Shown here one piece after another: positions 55,588-64,000 of a stretch of DNA of 64,000 nt; the first letter of the stretch is position 1; the number at the start of each line of letters is the position of its first letter. Under the pieces are notes generated by a model. That model searched no databases and had not been told where the DNA came from. It saw only the letters and a program-made list of their open reading frames with translations. The DNA comes from Paenarthrobacter sp. A20 (lineage in GTDB: Bacteria > Actinomycetota > Actinomycetes > Actinomycetales > Micrococcaceae). Made by a program: the position numbers and the translations under genes. Location of the stretch: contig NZ_JALJWH010000001.1 of the NCBI RefSeq assembly GCF_024168825.1, positions 2,356,001 to 2,420,000 on the forward strand. Direction: 5' to 3'.

Positions 55588-56499
55588 ATGGCACTTGGCG
55601 GAAACCCAGTCTTCAACGGAAAGAATTTCCGTGGAGCAAAGCAGGCCCCGCCTGTACCGCAGAACCCGTACGGCCAGCAGTTTAACCAGGCACCCGGCCG
55701 GGCGCCTGGCCAGGTGATGGACGGCCAGGCCGCTTGGTCTGCCCAGCAGCAGAACATGACCAACGAGCAACTGCAGCAGATGTACAACCAGCCCTCGGCT
55801 GGTCCCGCCGACACCGGGCGCATGACCTACGACGACGTCATCATGAAGACCGTCGCCTGCCTCGTGGTCCTGGTTCTTGGCGCCGGCGTCACGCTGTTCG
55901 TCGCTCCCGCCCTCTCCACCATGCTCATGATCGTTGGTGCGCTGGGCGGATTCGTTCTCGCCCTGGTCAACACCTTCAAGAAGCAGCCGTCACCGGCACT
56001 GATTCTCGCCTATGCCGGTCTTGAGGGCCTGTTCCTCGGCGGCCTCACCCGCATCCTGGATGGCATGTACCCCGGCGTCGGCCTCCAGGCCGTCATCGGC
56101 ACGCTGGCCGTCTTCGGCGTCACCCTGGTGCTGTTCAAGAGCGGCAAGGTCCGCGCCACCCCCAAGATGGTGCGCTTCTTCATGATCGCCACCATCGGTT
56201 ACGCAGTCTTCGCCCTGATCAACATGGTGATGATGTGGACCGGCGCCGTGCAGGAGCCTTTCGGCCTGCGCACCAGCATGACGATTGCCGGCATTCCGCT
56301 GGGTGTCTTCATCGGCATCCTGGCCATTGGCCTTGCAGCCTTCTCGCTGATCATGGACTTCACCAGCATCGAAGAAGGCGTCCGCGCCGGCGCCCCGGAG
56401 CGTTACTCCTGGGTTGCGGCCTTCGGCCTGACGGTTACCCTGGTTTGGCTCTACGTTGAAATCATCCGCCTGCTGGCAATTCTGCGAGGCGACGACTAA
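55588..56499 (+). CDS. Bax inhibitor-1/YccA family membrane protein
   Basis: A 303-residue protein with seven predicted transmembrane helices after a ~75-residue Gln/Pro/Asn-rich cytoplasmic N terminus (NPYGQQFNQAPGRAPGQ; QQQNMTNEQLQQMYNQ). MTYDDVIMKTVACLVVLVLGAGVTLF starts the membrane part, and SLIMDFTSIEEGVRAGAPERYSWVAAFGL, read in parts, is the C-terminal family signature with the Asp residues of the pH-sensing/Ca-leak site. Members act as calcium leak channels or ion-homeostasis proteins; the bacterial role is unclear. SD AGGAGG lies upstream. A strong terminator follows. Confidence 0.88.
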   Translation: MALGGNPVFNGKNFRGAKQAPPVPQNPYGQQFNQAPGRAPGQVMDGQAAWSAQQQNMTNEQLQQMYNQPSAGPADTGRMTYDDVIMKTVACLVVLVLGAGVTLFVAPALSTMLMIVGALGGFVLALVNTFKKQPSPALILAYAGLEGLFLGGLTRILDGMYPGVGLQAVIGTLAVFGVTLVLFKSGKVRATPKMVRFFMIATIGYAVFALINMVMMWTGAVQEPFGLRTSMTIAGIPLGVFIGILAIGLAAFSLIMDFTSIEEGVRAGAPERYSWVAAFGLTVTLVWLYVEIIRLLAILRGDD

Positions 56500-56523
56500 C
56501 TCCACCGGAGTTCGTCACACCTG

Positions 56524-56557
56524 AAATGCCCCCGAAGAGTCTTCGGGGGCATTTTTG
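56524..56557 (+). terminator. Terminator after the Bax inhibitor-1 gene
   Basis: AAATGCCCCCGAAG and CTTCGGGGGCATTT pair perfectly, followed by TT (five Ts from 56552 to 56556). The A/T ends let it work in both directions. Confidence 0.9.
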
Positions 56558-56577
56558 TGTCCGGGCCAGCCATCGGC

Positions 56578-57816
56578 CTAGCTCAGGCGCTCGAAAACCA
56601 CGGCCATTCCCTGCCCGCCGCCAACACAGAGCGTGGCAAGCCCCAACGTTCCGTCCCGCTCCTTCAGTCCGTTGAGCAACGTGCTGGTCATCCGCGCACC
56701 GGTCATGCCAAAGGGGTGTCCCAGGGCGATGGCGCCACCATGGACGTTGAGCTTGGTGGGGTCGATGCCCAGCTCACGCGCACTTGCCACCACCTGCACG
56801 GCGAAGGCTTCGTTGAGCTCCACGAGGTCGATGTCGTTCATGGTCATCCCAGCCAACGCCAATGCACGCCGGGAGGACTCCACGGGCCCCATGCCCATCA
56901 GTTCGGGGGAGAGGGCGCTCACGCCGGTAGACACCACGCGGGCCAGGGGCTCCAGGCCCAGTTCGCGTGCCCGGGTATCGCTCATGACAACCACCGCCGC
57001 GGCGCCGTCGTTGAGGGGGCACGCATTGCCGGCGGTGACCGTCCCCTCGGGGCGGAAGACGGGCTGCAGCGCTGATACGGCGTCGAGGGTTACGCCCGCA
57101 CGGGGAGAGTCGTCCCGCTCCACCACTATGCCGTCTTTGCGGGTGTACGGCGTGATGTCCCGGGCGTAGAAGCCTGAAGCGATGGCAGCCTCGGCGCGGT
57201 TTTGGCTCAGTACGCCCCACTCGTCCTGCTCGGTCCGGCTAATGCCGTAGCTGGTGGCGACGTTCTCGGCGGTCTGTCCCATGGAAAGGTAAATGTCCGG
57301 CAAGCGGCCGCCCAGTCGGGGATCGGTCCACGGAATGTTGGACGCTGCACGGGACGCCGTGCGTTGGGCCGCCGATTCGAAGAGTGGGTTGTGGTTGGCG
57401 GTATCCGTTTCGCCGGCGCCCGCCCAATTCTGGTATCGGGAGACACTCTCCACTCCGGCGGAGACGATCGCGTTGGCCTCACCGGATTTGATGGCGTGGA
57501 AGGCCATTCGCAGGGTTTGCAGGCTCGATGCACAGAAACGGTTGATGGTGGCCGCCGGAACTCGGTCGAGCCCCGCGAGGACGGCAACCACGCGGGCCAT
57601 GTTGGACCCGGCTTCTCCGCTGGGTTCTGCACAGCCCAGGAGGAGGTCGTCCAGGCCTCGTCCGTCGTCCAAGGCGGGGTCAAAACCGGGGATCTTGGCG
57701 AGGGCGGCCTGCACCATGGCGGTTGCGAGGTCGTCGGGGCGTTCGTCCTTGAGCGAGCCTTTGAAAGCCCGGCCAATAGGGCTTCGGGCAGTGGAAACAA
57801 TCACAGCCTCAGTCAT
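56578..57816 (-). CDS. Acetyl-CoA C-acyltransferase (thiolase)
   Basis: A 412-residue thiolase II. INRFCASSLQT places the acyl-accepting Cys95. NVHGGAIALGHPFGMTGAR holds the catalytic His, and TLCVGGGQGMA the second Cys. VELNEAFAVQVV is also conserved. It catalyses thiolytic cleavage or condensation of acyl-CoA; whether it serves beta-oxidation or acetoacetyl-CoA synthesis is unclear, since no FadB partner is adjacent. TAAGCT six bases upstream of the ATG at 57814-57816 predicts a leaderless start. It is convergent with the Bax inhibitor-1 gene. Confidence 0.9.
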   Translation of the reverse strand: MTEAVIVSTARSPIGRAFKGSLKDERPDDLATAMVQAALAKIPGFDPALDDGRGLDDLLLGCAEPSGEAGSNMARVVAVLAGLDRVPAATINRFCASSLQTLRMAFHAIKSGEANAIVSAGVESVSRYQNWAGAGETDTANHNPLFESAAQRTASRAASNIPWTDPRLGGRLPDIYLSMGQTAENVATSYGISRTEQDEWGVLSQNRAEAAIASGFYARDITPYTRKDGIVVERDDSPRAGVTLDAVSALQPVFRPEGTVTAGNACPLNDGAAAVVVMSDTRARELGLEPLARVVSTGVSALSPELMGMGPVESSRRALALAGMTMNDIDLVELNEAFAVQVVASARELGIDPTKLNVHGGAIALGHPFGMTGARMTSTLLNGLKERDGTLGLATLCVGGGQGMAVVFERLS

Positions 57817-57822
57817 GGCCAC

Positions 57823-57828
57823 AGCTTA
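57823..57828 (-). promoter_or_regulatory. -10 box TAAGCT of the thiolase gene (leaderless)
   Basis: TAAGCT on the minus strand, six bases, then ATG. Same hexamer and spacing as before the methyltransferase gene at 4.9 kb. Confidence 0.5.
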
Positions 57829-57878
57829 CGCCCGGCGCCTGTAGGGGCGCCGGGCGGTTGCTGGAAAGCGGGTTGACG

Positions 57879-59035
57879 TCAGGCCAAACGACGGGCGCCC
57901 GCCGCCGGAGTCACGGTGAAGATGTCCGGTGCGGTGTAGCCCGCCTCCGCGAAGGAACGCACGACGGCGTCCCGCACCTGCCGCTCCTGGCCCACTGGAG
58001 TAAGTGCGATGGCTGAGCCACCGAAACCGCCGCCGGTCATGCGGGCGCCGATGGCGCCGTTGGCTCGCGCGGTGTCCACGGCGAGGTCCAGCTCAGGGCA
58101 GGAGATCTCAAAGTCGTCGCGCATCGAAACGTGGCTGGCATCCAAAAGGCCACCGATGCTGGCGGGACCCTGGCTGCCCAGGACTTCCACGGTCTGCAGC
58201 ACGCGGTCGTTTTCGGTGACGACATGGCGGACGCGTTTCAGCGTGGTCTCATCCAGCAACCCGGAGGCCTCCTCCAAACGTTCAACGCCGACGTCGCGCA
58301 GTGCTTTGACCCCGAGGATTTCGGCGCCCAACTCGCAGGAAGCGCGACGGGAGGCATAACCGCCGTCGGCGTGCGAGTGCGACACCTTGGTGTCGATGAC
58401 CAGCAGCACGAGCCCTGAGGCCTCTGCGTCGAACGGGACCAGGTCCACGTGCTGGTCGCGGCAGTCCAGGAAGACGGCCTGTCCCTTGGCGCCGCGCAGG
58501 GAGGCTGACTGGTCCATGATTCCAGTGGGTGCGCCAACGTACACGTTTTCGGCACGCTGGGTAGCCAGCACCAGTTCCTCGGCCGGAAGGCCGGCTCCGG
58601 TCACATCATTCAGGGCGCTGATGACGGCGCATTCAATGGCGTGGGAGGAAGAGAGGCCGGCGCCCAAGGGCACATCGGAGTCGAGCAGGAGGTCGAAGCC
58701 GGGCACGTCGATGCCGCGCTCCTTCAACGCCCAGGCAACACCGAGCGGGTAGCGGGACCAGCCTTCTCCCGTGCCCGGCTCCAGGTCGGAGAGGTCAGCT
58801 TCCACCAAACCATGGCCACCGAACATGGACAGCAGGCGCACCGTGGAGTCGTCGCGTACCCGCAACGCCACTTTGGCGGTCTTGTCGATGGCGAAGGGCA
58901 ACACAAAGCCTTCGTTGTAGTCCGTATGCTCGCCGATGAGGTTGACGCGGCCCGGTGCCTGCCACACGCCGTCGGGAGCTGCGCCAAACGTTTCCTGGAA
59001 GCGGGCGGCGAGGACGCCGGTATCTGTCGTGGTGG

Positions 59036-59039
<4 letters not shown>
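57879..59039 (-). CDS. galK: Galactokinase
   Basis: A GHMP kinase (386 residues) that phosphorylates alpha-D-galactose at C1. GRVNLIGEHTDYNEGFVLP at residues 30-48 is the galactokinase signature, DVPLGAGLSSSHAIECAV the ATP-binding loop, and GARMTGGGFGGSAIAL the third GHMP motif. GIMDQSASLRGAKG holds the catalytic Asp. It overlaps galT by 4 bases. Together with galM in divergent orientation it forms the Leloir pathway; no galE lies in the window. Confidence 0.95.
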
Positions 59040-60187
<1,148 letters not shown>

Positions 60188-60193
60188 GGATCC

Positions 60194-60199
60194 ATTATT
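60194..60199 (-). promoter_or_regulatory. -10 box AATAAT of galTK (leaderless)
   Basis: AATAAT on the minus strand, six bases, then the galT ATG. It deviates from TAnnnT at the first base. Confidence 0.4.
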
Positions 60200-60226
60200 C
60201 CACAAGTGACCAAAAACGCATAGTTT

Positions 60227-60242
60227 CTAACAAAAGCTAACA
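60227..60242. promoter_or_regulatory. Direct repeat CTAACA-N4-CTAACA between galT and galM
   Basis: Two copies of CTAACA spaced by exactly one helical turn (10-base period) in the divergent promoter region. A likely operator for a sugar regulator, perhaps DeoR- or GntR-type. No such gene lies in the window. Confidence 0.45.
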
Positions 60243-60273
60243 TTCGGGAATCGGGGCGGTTTCCGTCATGCAG

Positions 60274-60279
60274 TACGGT
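60274..60279 (+). promoter_or_regulatory. -10 box TACGGT of galM (leaderless)
   Basis: TACGGT, six bases, then the ATG at 60286. This favours that start over the ATG at 60268, which lies upstream of the box. Confidence 0.5.
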
Positions 60280-60285
60280 ATTGCC

Positions 60286-61236
60286 ATGCCTGCCTCGCCA
60301 TCGCCTGCTGAAAACGCACTCCAATCCGAACCCCGCCGTTTCGCCACCGGCCGTCAATTCGAAATCCGTCGCGGCGATGCGCTCGCCGTCATTACCGAGC
60401 TCGCGGCAGGCCTGCGGCTCTATTCCAAGGGCGGCGTGCAGCTGACGGAAAGCTACGGCGACGAAGAGATTCCTCCCGGCGCCACGGGCATCACCCTGGC
60501 GCCCTGGGCAAACAGGGTGGAAGACGGCGTCTGGCACCTCGACGGCCGGAAGCAGCAGCTCGACATCACCGAGGTCCCACGCAACAACGCCAGCCACGGC
60601 CTGCTGCGCAACACTGCGTATTCCCTGGTGGACGAGTCCGAGTTCTCCGTGACGCTGGAGGCCACCGTTTTTCCGCAGCACGGCTACCCCTTCCTGGTAA
60701 GGCACCAGGTTCGCTACGAGCTGGATGAAGCTTTGGACCTCCGCGTCTGGCAGTCCTTGGTCAATGATTCCCAGGAGAGTGCGCCCTATGTTCTCGGAGC
60801 GCATCCATACCTTCGCCTTGGGGACGTCGCCCCAGAGGACCTGGTCCTGAGGGTGCAGGCAAAGACCCGGCTGGTGGCCGACGAGCGACTGATTCCCCGC
60901 AGCACCGCTGCGGTGGAGGGCGAGTACGACCTCTCAGCCGGTACCGCCGTCGGGAATCTGTTGATTGATGTCGCCTTGACGGACCTGACGTACGACGGCG
61001 GCGTGGCCCGCCACACGCTGACCGCGCCGGATGGGCGCAGCGTGAGCCTCGAGCAGGACGAGAACTGCCGATACGTCCACGTTTTCGTCACCGACACCTT
61101 CCCCGGCCGCTCCAAAGCAGTTGCCATTGAACCTATGACCGGCCCGGCGAACGCCTTCAACAGCGGCGACGGGCTGCGGTGGCTGGCTCCTGCTGAGACG
61201 TTCACGATGACGTGGGGGATCACCGCATCCCTCTAG
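60286..61236 (+). CDS. galM: Aldose 1-epimerase
   Basis: A 316-residue galactose-mutarotase-fold protein that interconverts alpha and beta sugar anomers. TLAPWANRVEDGVW is the N-terminal active-site Arg block, ASHGLLRNTAYS has the first His, LGAHPYLRLGD the second His, and VAIEPMTGPANAFNSGDGL the catalytic Glu. It is divergent from galTK and shares the ~98-base control region with a direct repeat. The ATG at 60286 is chosen because a -10 box ends six bases upstream. Confidence 0.93.
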   Translation: MPASPSPAENALQSEPRRFATGRQFEIRRGDALAVITELAAGLRLYSKGGVQLTESYGDEEIPPGATGITLAPWANRVEDGVWHLDGRKQQLDITEVPRNNASHGLLRNTAYSLVDESEFSVTLEATVFPQHGYPFLVRHQVRYELDEALDLRVWQSLVNDSQESAPYVLGAHPYLRLGDVAPEDLVLRVQAKTRLVADERLIPRSTAAVEGEYDLSAGTAVGNLLIDVALTDLTYDGGVARHTLTAPDGRSVSLEQDENCRYVHVFVTDTFPGRSKAVAIEPMTGPANAFNSGDGLRWLAPAETFTMTWGITASL

Positions 61237-61300
61237 GCGTTTTTATGCCTGCCGCGCGGGCCGGTTTCCCATACGGCGTGGCCTACGGAATTATGGGTTC

Positions 61301-62581
61301 ATGACGCCAACACCGGACGCCAAATCCCGCTCTGACCGCCAAATTGCCGAAGACATCCCCTACGGGGTGCGCATTGCTGCTGCCTGGTCGTGGCGGGCAG
61401 GACTGATCTTGCTCATGATCGGCGCCTTGGTCTGGCTGCTGGGCAAGGTCAGCTTCCTCATCATCCCGGTCATGGTGGCTGCCCTTCTGGCCGGCCTGCT
61501 GTATCCGGTGGTGGCCTGGCTCCGCGGCCGCAAGGTGCCTAACGGGGCTGCCGTCGCCATCACCGTAGTGGCCTTCATCGGCGTCATCGCCGGCGCGCTC
61601 GCCCTGGTGGGAAGGCAGCTTGCCTCCGGCTTCGGCGAGCTCTGGCAGGAGGCCTTGGCCGGAATCCAACAGATCCAGACGTGGTTGGCAGATGGTCCCC
61701 TCCACCTGACGGCAGACCAAATCGACCAGTACATTGCCGATGGCGCCAACGCGCTGCAAAACAACAGCAGCAGCATCCTCAGTGGCGCCCTGTCCTTTGG
61801 CAGCACCGCCGGACACTTTGCCGCGGGACTCGTCCTGGCACTCTTCATCCTCATCTTCTTCCTGCTCGAGGGCAGCCGCATTTGGGCCTTCCTGGTCCGT
61901 CTCCTGCCCAGGACCGCGCGAAAGGCCACTGACGGCGCCGGGCGTCGTGGGTGGACGTCCATGGTCAGCTACGTGCGTATCCAAATGTTCGTGGCGTTCG
62001 TGGATGCTGTGGGCATTGGTGTGGGTGCGGCCATCATCCAGGTTCCCCTGGCACTTCCCTTGGCAGTCCTGGTGTTCATCGGCTCCTTCATCCCGGTAGT
62101 GGGTGCCCTTGTTACGGGAGCCATTGCGGTGCTTCTTGCGCTGGTAGCCAACGGGCCCATCAACGCGCTCATCATGCTGGCAATCGTCCTGCTGGTCCAG
62201 CAGCTCGAAAGCCACATCCTGCAGCCGCTGGTGATGGGCAAGGCCGTGTCGCTGCACCCCGTAGCCGTGATCCTCTCGGTGGCCGCGGGCTCCTACCTCG
62301 CAGGCATCCCGGGAGCACTGTTCGCGGTCCCGTTGCTCGCCGTAGTAAATACGGCGGTTCGGTACATTGCCGGGCGGACGTGGGAACATGATGAAGGATT
62401 GGGCGGTTTGGAGCTTCAACCGGCTACCGCTTCTGCGGGGCCGGCCGAAGACGCCAACTTCAAGGAGGTTCACCTCCCCAAGCCCGAATCCCGCCTCGGA
62501 AGAGGCATCGCAGGCAAGAACAAGGCCGCAGGACGCCCCTCTGCTGAGGACCCTGCCGCCGACACCACCAAAGGAGAATAG
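61301..62581 (+). CDS. AI-2E family transporter
   Basis: A 426-residue membrane protein with about eight transmembrane segments (PerM/TqsA family). LLAGLLYPVVAWL is the first signature; VLVFIGSFIPVVGALVTGAIAVLLAL and LVQQLESHILQPLVMGKAVSLHPVAVIL (read in parts) are the C-terminal core. The C-terminal tail (~60 residues) is polar and low in complexity. Substrates range from AI-2 to sodium/proton exchange, so the real one is unknown. AATTAT lies six bases before the ATG, again fitting a leaderless start. Followed after 3 bases by ilvA, so probably one operon. Confidence 0.85.
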   Translation: MTPTPDAKSRSDRQIAEDIPYGVRIAAAWSWRAGLILLMIGALVWLLGKVSFLIIPVMVAALLAGLLYPVVAWLRGRKVPNGAAVAITVVAFIGVIAGALALVGRQLASGFGELWQEALAGIQQIQTWLADGPLHLTADQIDQYIADGANALQNNSSSILSGALSFGSTAGHFAAGLVLALFILIFFLLEGSRIWAFLVRLLPRTARKATDGAGRRGWTSMVSYVRIQMFVAFVDAVGIGVGAAIIQVPLALPLAVLVFIGSFIPVVGALVTGAIAVLLALVANGPINALIMLAIVLLVQQLESHILQPLVMGKAVSLHPVAVILSVAAGSYLAGIPGALFAVPLLAVVNTAVRYIAGRTWEHDEGLGGLELQPATASAGPAEDANFKEVHLPKPESRLGRGIAGKNKAAGRPSAEDPAADTTKGE

Positions 62582-62584
62582 TCA

Positions 62585-63823
62585 GTGAATACCCTCGAAA
62601 CCCTGCCCGTCACGCTGGACGATGTCCTCAAGGCGCAGGAGCTGCTCGAGGGCATTATTACCAAGACTCCGGTGGAGTCGTCCCGTGCCCTGGGCAGCCT
62701 CGTGGGCGGCAACGTCTTCTTCAAATGTGAGAACCTGCAGCGCGCAGGCTCCTTCAAGGTTCGCGGCGCCTACGTGCGCATGGCCCGGCTGACGGAAGAC
62801 GAAAAGAAGCGTGGCGTGGTGGCGGCCTCCGCCGGTAACCACGCCCAAGGCGTCGCGGTAGCTGCGAAGAGCCTGGGCATCAATGCCCGCATCTACATGC
62901 CCCTCGGTGTTGCGCTTCCCAAGCTGGCCGCCACGCGCAGCCACGGCGCTGAAGTCATCCTGCACGGCCACAACGTGGACGAGGCACTGGCCGAAGCACA
63001 ACGGTACGCCAACGAAACAGGCGCCGTCTTTGTGCACCCCTTTGACAACGTGGACGTTGTTGCCGGCCAAGGCACCATCGGACTGGAGATCCTGGACCAG
63101 ATTCCCAACGTGGACACCATCCTCATGGGCGTTGGGGGCGGTGGACTGCTGGCCGGCGTGGCCGTGGCCATCAAAGCCAGGGCCAAGGAACTTGGCCGGG
63201 AAATCCGCGTCATCGGTGTCCAGGCCGAAAACGCGGCGGCCTACCCGCCGTCGCTGGCCGCTGACGCCCTGGTGCCGCTCAAGAAGGTCACCACCATGGC
63301 GGACGGCATCGCAGTCGGCCGGCCCGGACAGCTGCCCTTCAGCATCATCCGCGAGCTCGTGGACGATGTTGTCACTGTCAGCGAAGACTCCCTTGCCCGG
63401 GCGCTGATCTTCCTTCTCGAGCGGGCCAAAATGGTGGTTGAGCCCGCCGGTGCCGTCGGAGTAGCCGCGCTGATGGATGGCAAGATCGAGAACCCGGGGA
63501 ACACCGCCGTCGTGCTGTCCGGCGGCAACATCGATCCCATGCTCATGCTCAAAGTCATCCAGCGCGGTTTGTCGGCCGCAGGCCGTTTCATGACCGTCCG
63601 CATGATGCTGGATGACCGTCCCGGTTCGCTGGCCACGATCGCGCGCATCATTGCCGAAAACGATGCCAACGTCACTGGACTGGACCACACCCGTTTGGGC
63701 GGTTCCATCAGCATGGGGGACGTCTCCATCACCATCAACCTGGAAACCAAAGGCCACGAACACGGGGAGCAGGTTCTCGGCGCACTGCGGGCCGAGGGCT
63801 TCCAGCCCATCGTGGTGCACTGA
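62585..63823 (+). CDS. ilvA: Threonine ammonia-lyase (ilvA/tdcB type)
   Basis: A 412-residue PLP enzyme converting threonine to 2-oxobutanoate and ammonia, the first step of isoleucine synthesis or of threonine breakdown. RAGSFKVRGA places the PLP lysine at Lys58; ASAGNHAQGVA and GVGGGGLLAGVA are the phosphate-binding loops. A single C-terminal ACT domain (~330-405, TVRMMLDDRPGSLATIARI) is the arrangement found in short, actinobacterial and catabolic-like forms; E. coli IlvA has two. GTG start with AAGGAGA seven bases upstream. It sits behind the AI-2E gene. Confidence 0.92.
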   Translation: MNTLETLPVTLDDVLKAQELLEGIITKTPVESSRALGSLVGGNVFFKCENLQRAGSFKVRGAYVRMARLTEDEKKRGVVAASAGNHAQGVAVAAKSLGINARIYMPLGVALPKLAATRSHGAEVILHGHNVDEALAEAQRYANETGAVFVHPFDNVDVVAGQGTIGLEILDQIPNVDTILMGVGGGGLLAGVAVAIKARAKELGREIRVIGVQAENAAAYPPSLAADALVPLKKVTTMADGIAVGRPGQLPFSIIRELVDDVVTVSEDSLARALIFLLERAKMVVEPAGAVGVAALMDGKIENPGNTAVVLSGGNIDPMLMLKVIQRGLSAAGRFMTVRMMLDDRPGSLATIARIIAENDANVTGLDHTRLGGSISMGDVSITINLETKGHEHGEQVLGALRAEGFQPIVVH

Positions 63824-63837
63824 CCGGAGGAGCGCAC

Positions 63838-64000
63838 ATGGTGCTTGGAACGCCTGAAGGTTCAAAGGAAGAGGCCCAGGAGTCCCTCGCCGGGCGGGCC
63901 AAGGGCGGACTGCTGTTCATGGGCGGCTTCGTGATCCTGCTCTACGTCATCGAGATCCTCAACACGTTGATGCGGCATGGCCTGAACTCCACCTTTGGCC
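63838..64000 (+). CDS. Rhomboid-like membrane protease, N-terminal fragment
   Basis: Only the first ~54 residues are inside the window. A ~22-residue polar lead is followed by a hydrophobic helix (LLFMGGFVILLYVIEIL), then MRHGLNSTFG. This resembles the first helix and following loop of rhomboid-family intramembrane proteases as found after ilvA in related bacteria, but the catalytic Ser and His lie outside. GGAGGAG five bases before the ATG makes the start secure. The family call is tentative. Confidence 0.55.
   Translation, partial: MVLGTPEGSKEEAQESLAGRAKGGLLFMGGFVILLYVIEILNTLMRHGLNSTFG

Overview
The window is an ordinary, gene-dense stretch of chromosome from a high-GC Gram-positive bacterium. 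It is most likely an Arthrobacter/Paenarthrobacter-type member of the Micrococcaceae. This rests on GC-rich third codon positions, frequent GTG and TTG starts, the gene order eno - divIC - DUF501 - ppx - subtilase, a four-gene sdhCDAB operon of actinobacterial type, and many genes whose start codon lies 6-8 bases after a TAnnnT -10 box (leaderless transcripts). I see no transposase, integrase, phage gene, CRISPR array or rRNA. There is one tRNA.

Layout. 1-5.8 kb: the start of alanine racemase; an amino-acid permease coupled to an IaaM-like flavin amino-acid monooxygenase; and, on the minus strand, gamma-carbonic anhydrase, a methyltransferase and purU. 5.8-8.4 kb: a ZTP (pfl) riboswitch leading into glyA and folD, which with purU form a one-carbon/folate cluster. 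8.4-11.2 kb: a three-gene ABC-2 exporter followed by a long inverted repeat. 11.2-15.7 kb: a membrane protein, xth, trpS, a 2'-5' RNA ligase-like protein, a YihY/BrkB protein and a 50-residue membrane peptide. 15.7-21.2 kb: a sugar cluster (six-hairpin glycosidase, GH43 enzyme, orphan sugar-binding lipoprotein) with matching LacI-type operators, then a lone alpha/beta hydrolase. 21.2-25 kb: sdhCDAB. 25-29.5 kb: manC, an M20 amidohydrolase, ohrR-ohr and an MDR reductase. 29.5-40.4 kb: nucleoside uptake and salvage (BMP lipoprotein, ATPase, two permeases, cdd, deoA), two DedA proteins, adenosine deaminase and MazG. 40.4-47.3 kb: enolase, DivIC, DUF501, Ppx, a mycosin-like subtilase and NDH-2. 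47.4-48.4 kb: an ACT-GNAT fusion and a tRNA with anticodon TAA. 48.5-55.2 kb: a branched-chain amino-acid ABC system split into two opposite loci, with a lipid kinase between them and similar CRP-like palindromes upstream of each. 55.2-64 kb: a Bax-inhibitor-1 protein, a thiolase, galKT divergent from galM, an AI-2E family transporter, ilvA and the start of a rhomboid-type protein.

How the parts fit together. PurU, GlyA and FolD balance the tetrahydrofolate one-carbon pool, and the ZTP riboswitch would raise glyA when 10-formyl-THF is short. The BMP transporter with Cdd, DeoA and Add is a nucleoside scavenging route. GalM, GalK and GalT form the Leloir pathway, apparently lacking GalE in this window. 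SdhCDAB and NDH-2 feed the quinone pool.

The most unusual points are these: the large number of leaderless starts; a UUA-reading tRNA with a Leu-type D arm but a short class I variable loop; a LivH-type permease carrying an exported beta-sandwich-like domain at its N terminus; shared operators linking the split loci; and the paired permease and IaaM-like oxidase without an amidase. Function calls come from reading the sequences; no database search was run.
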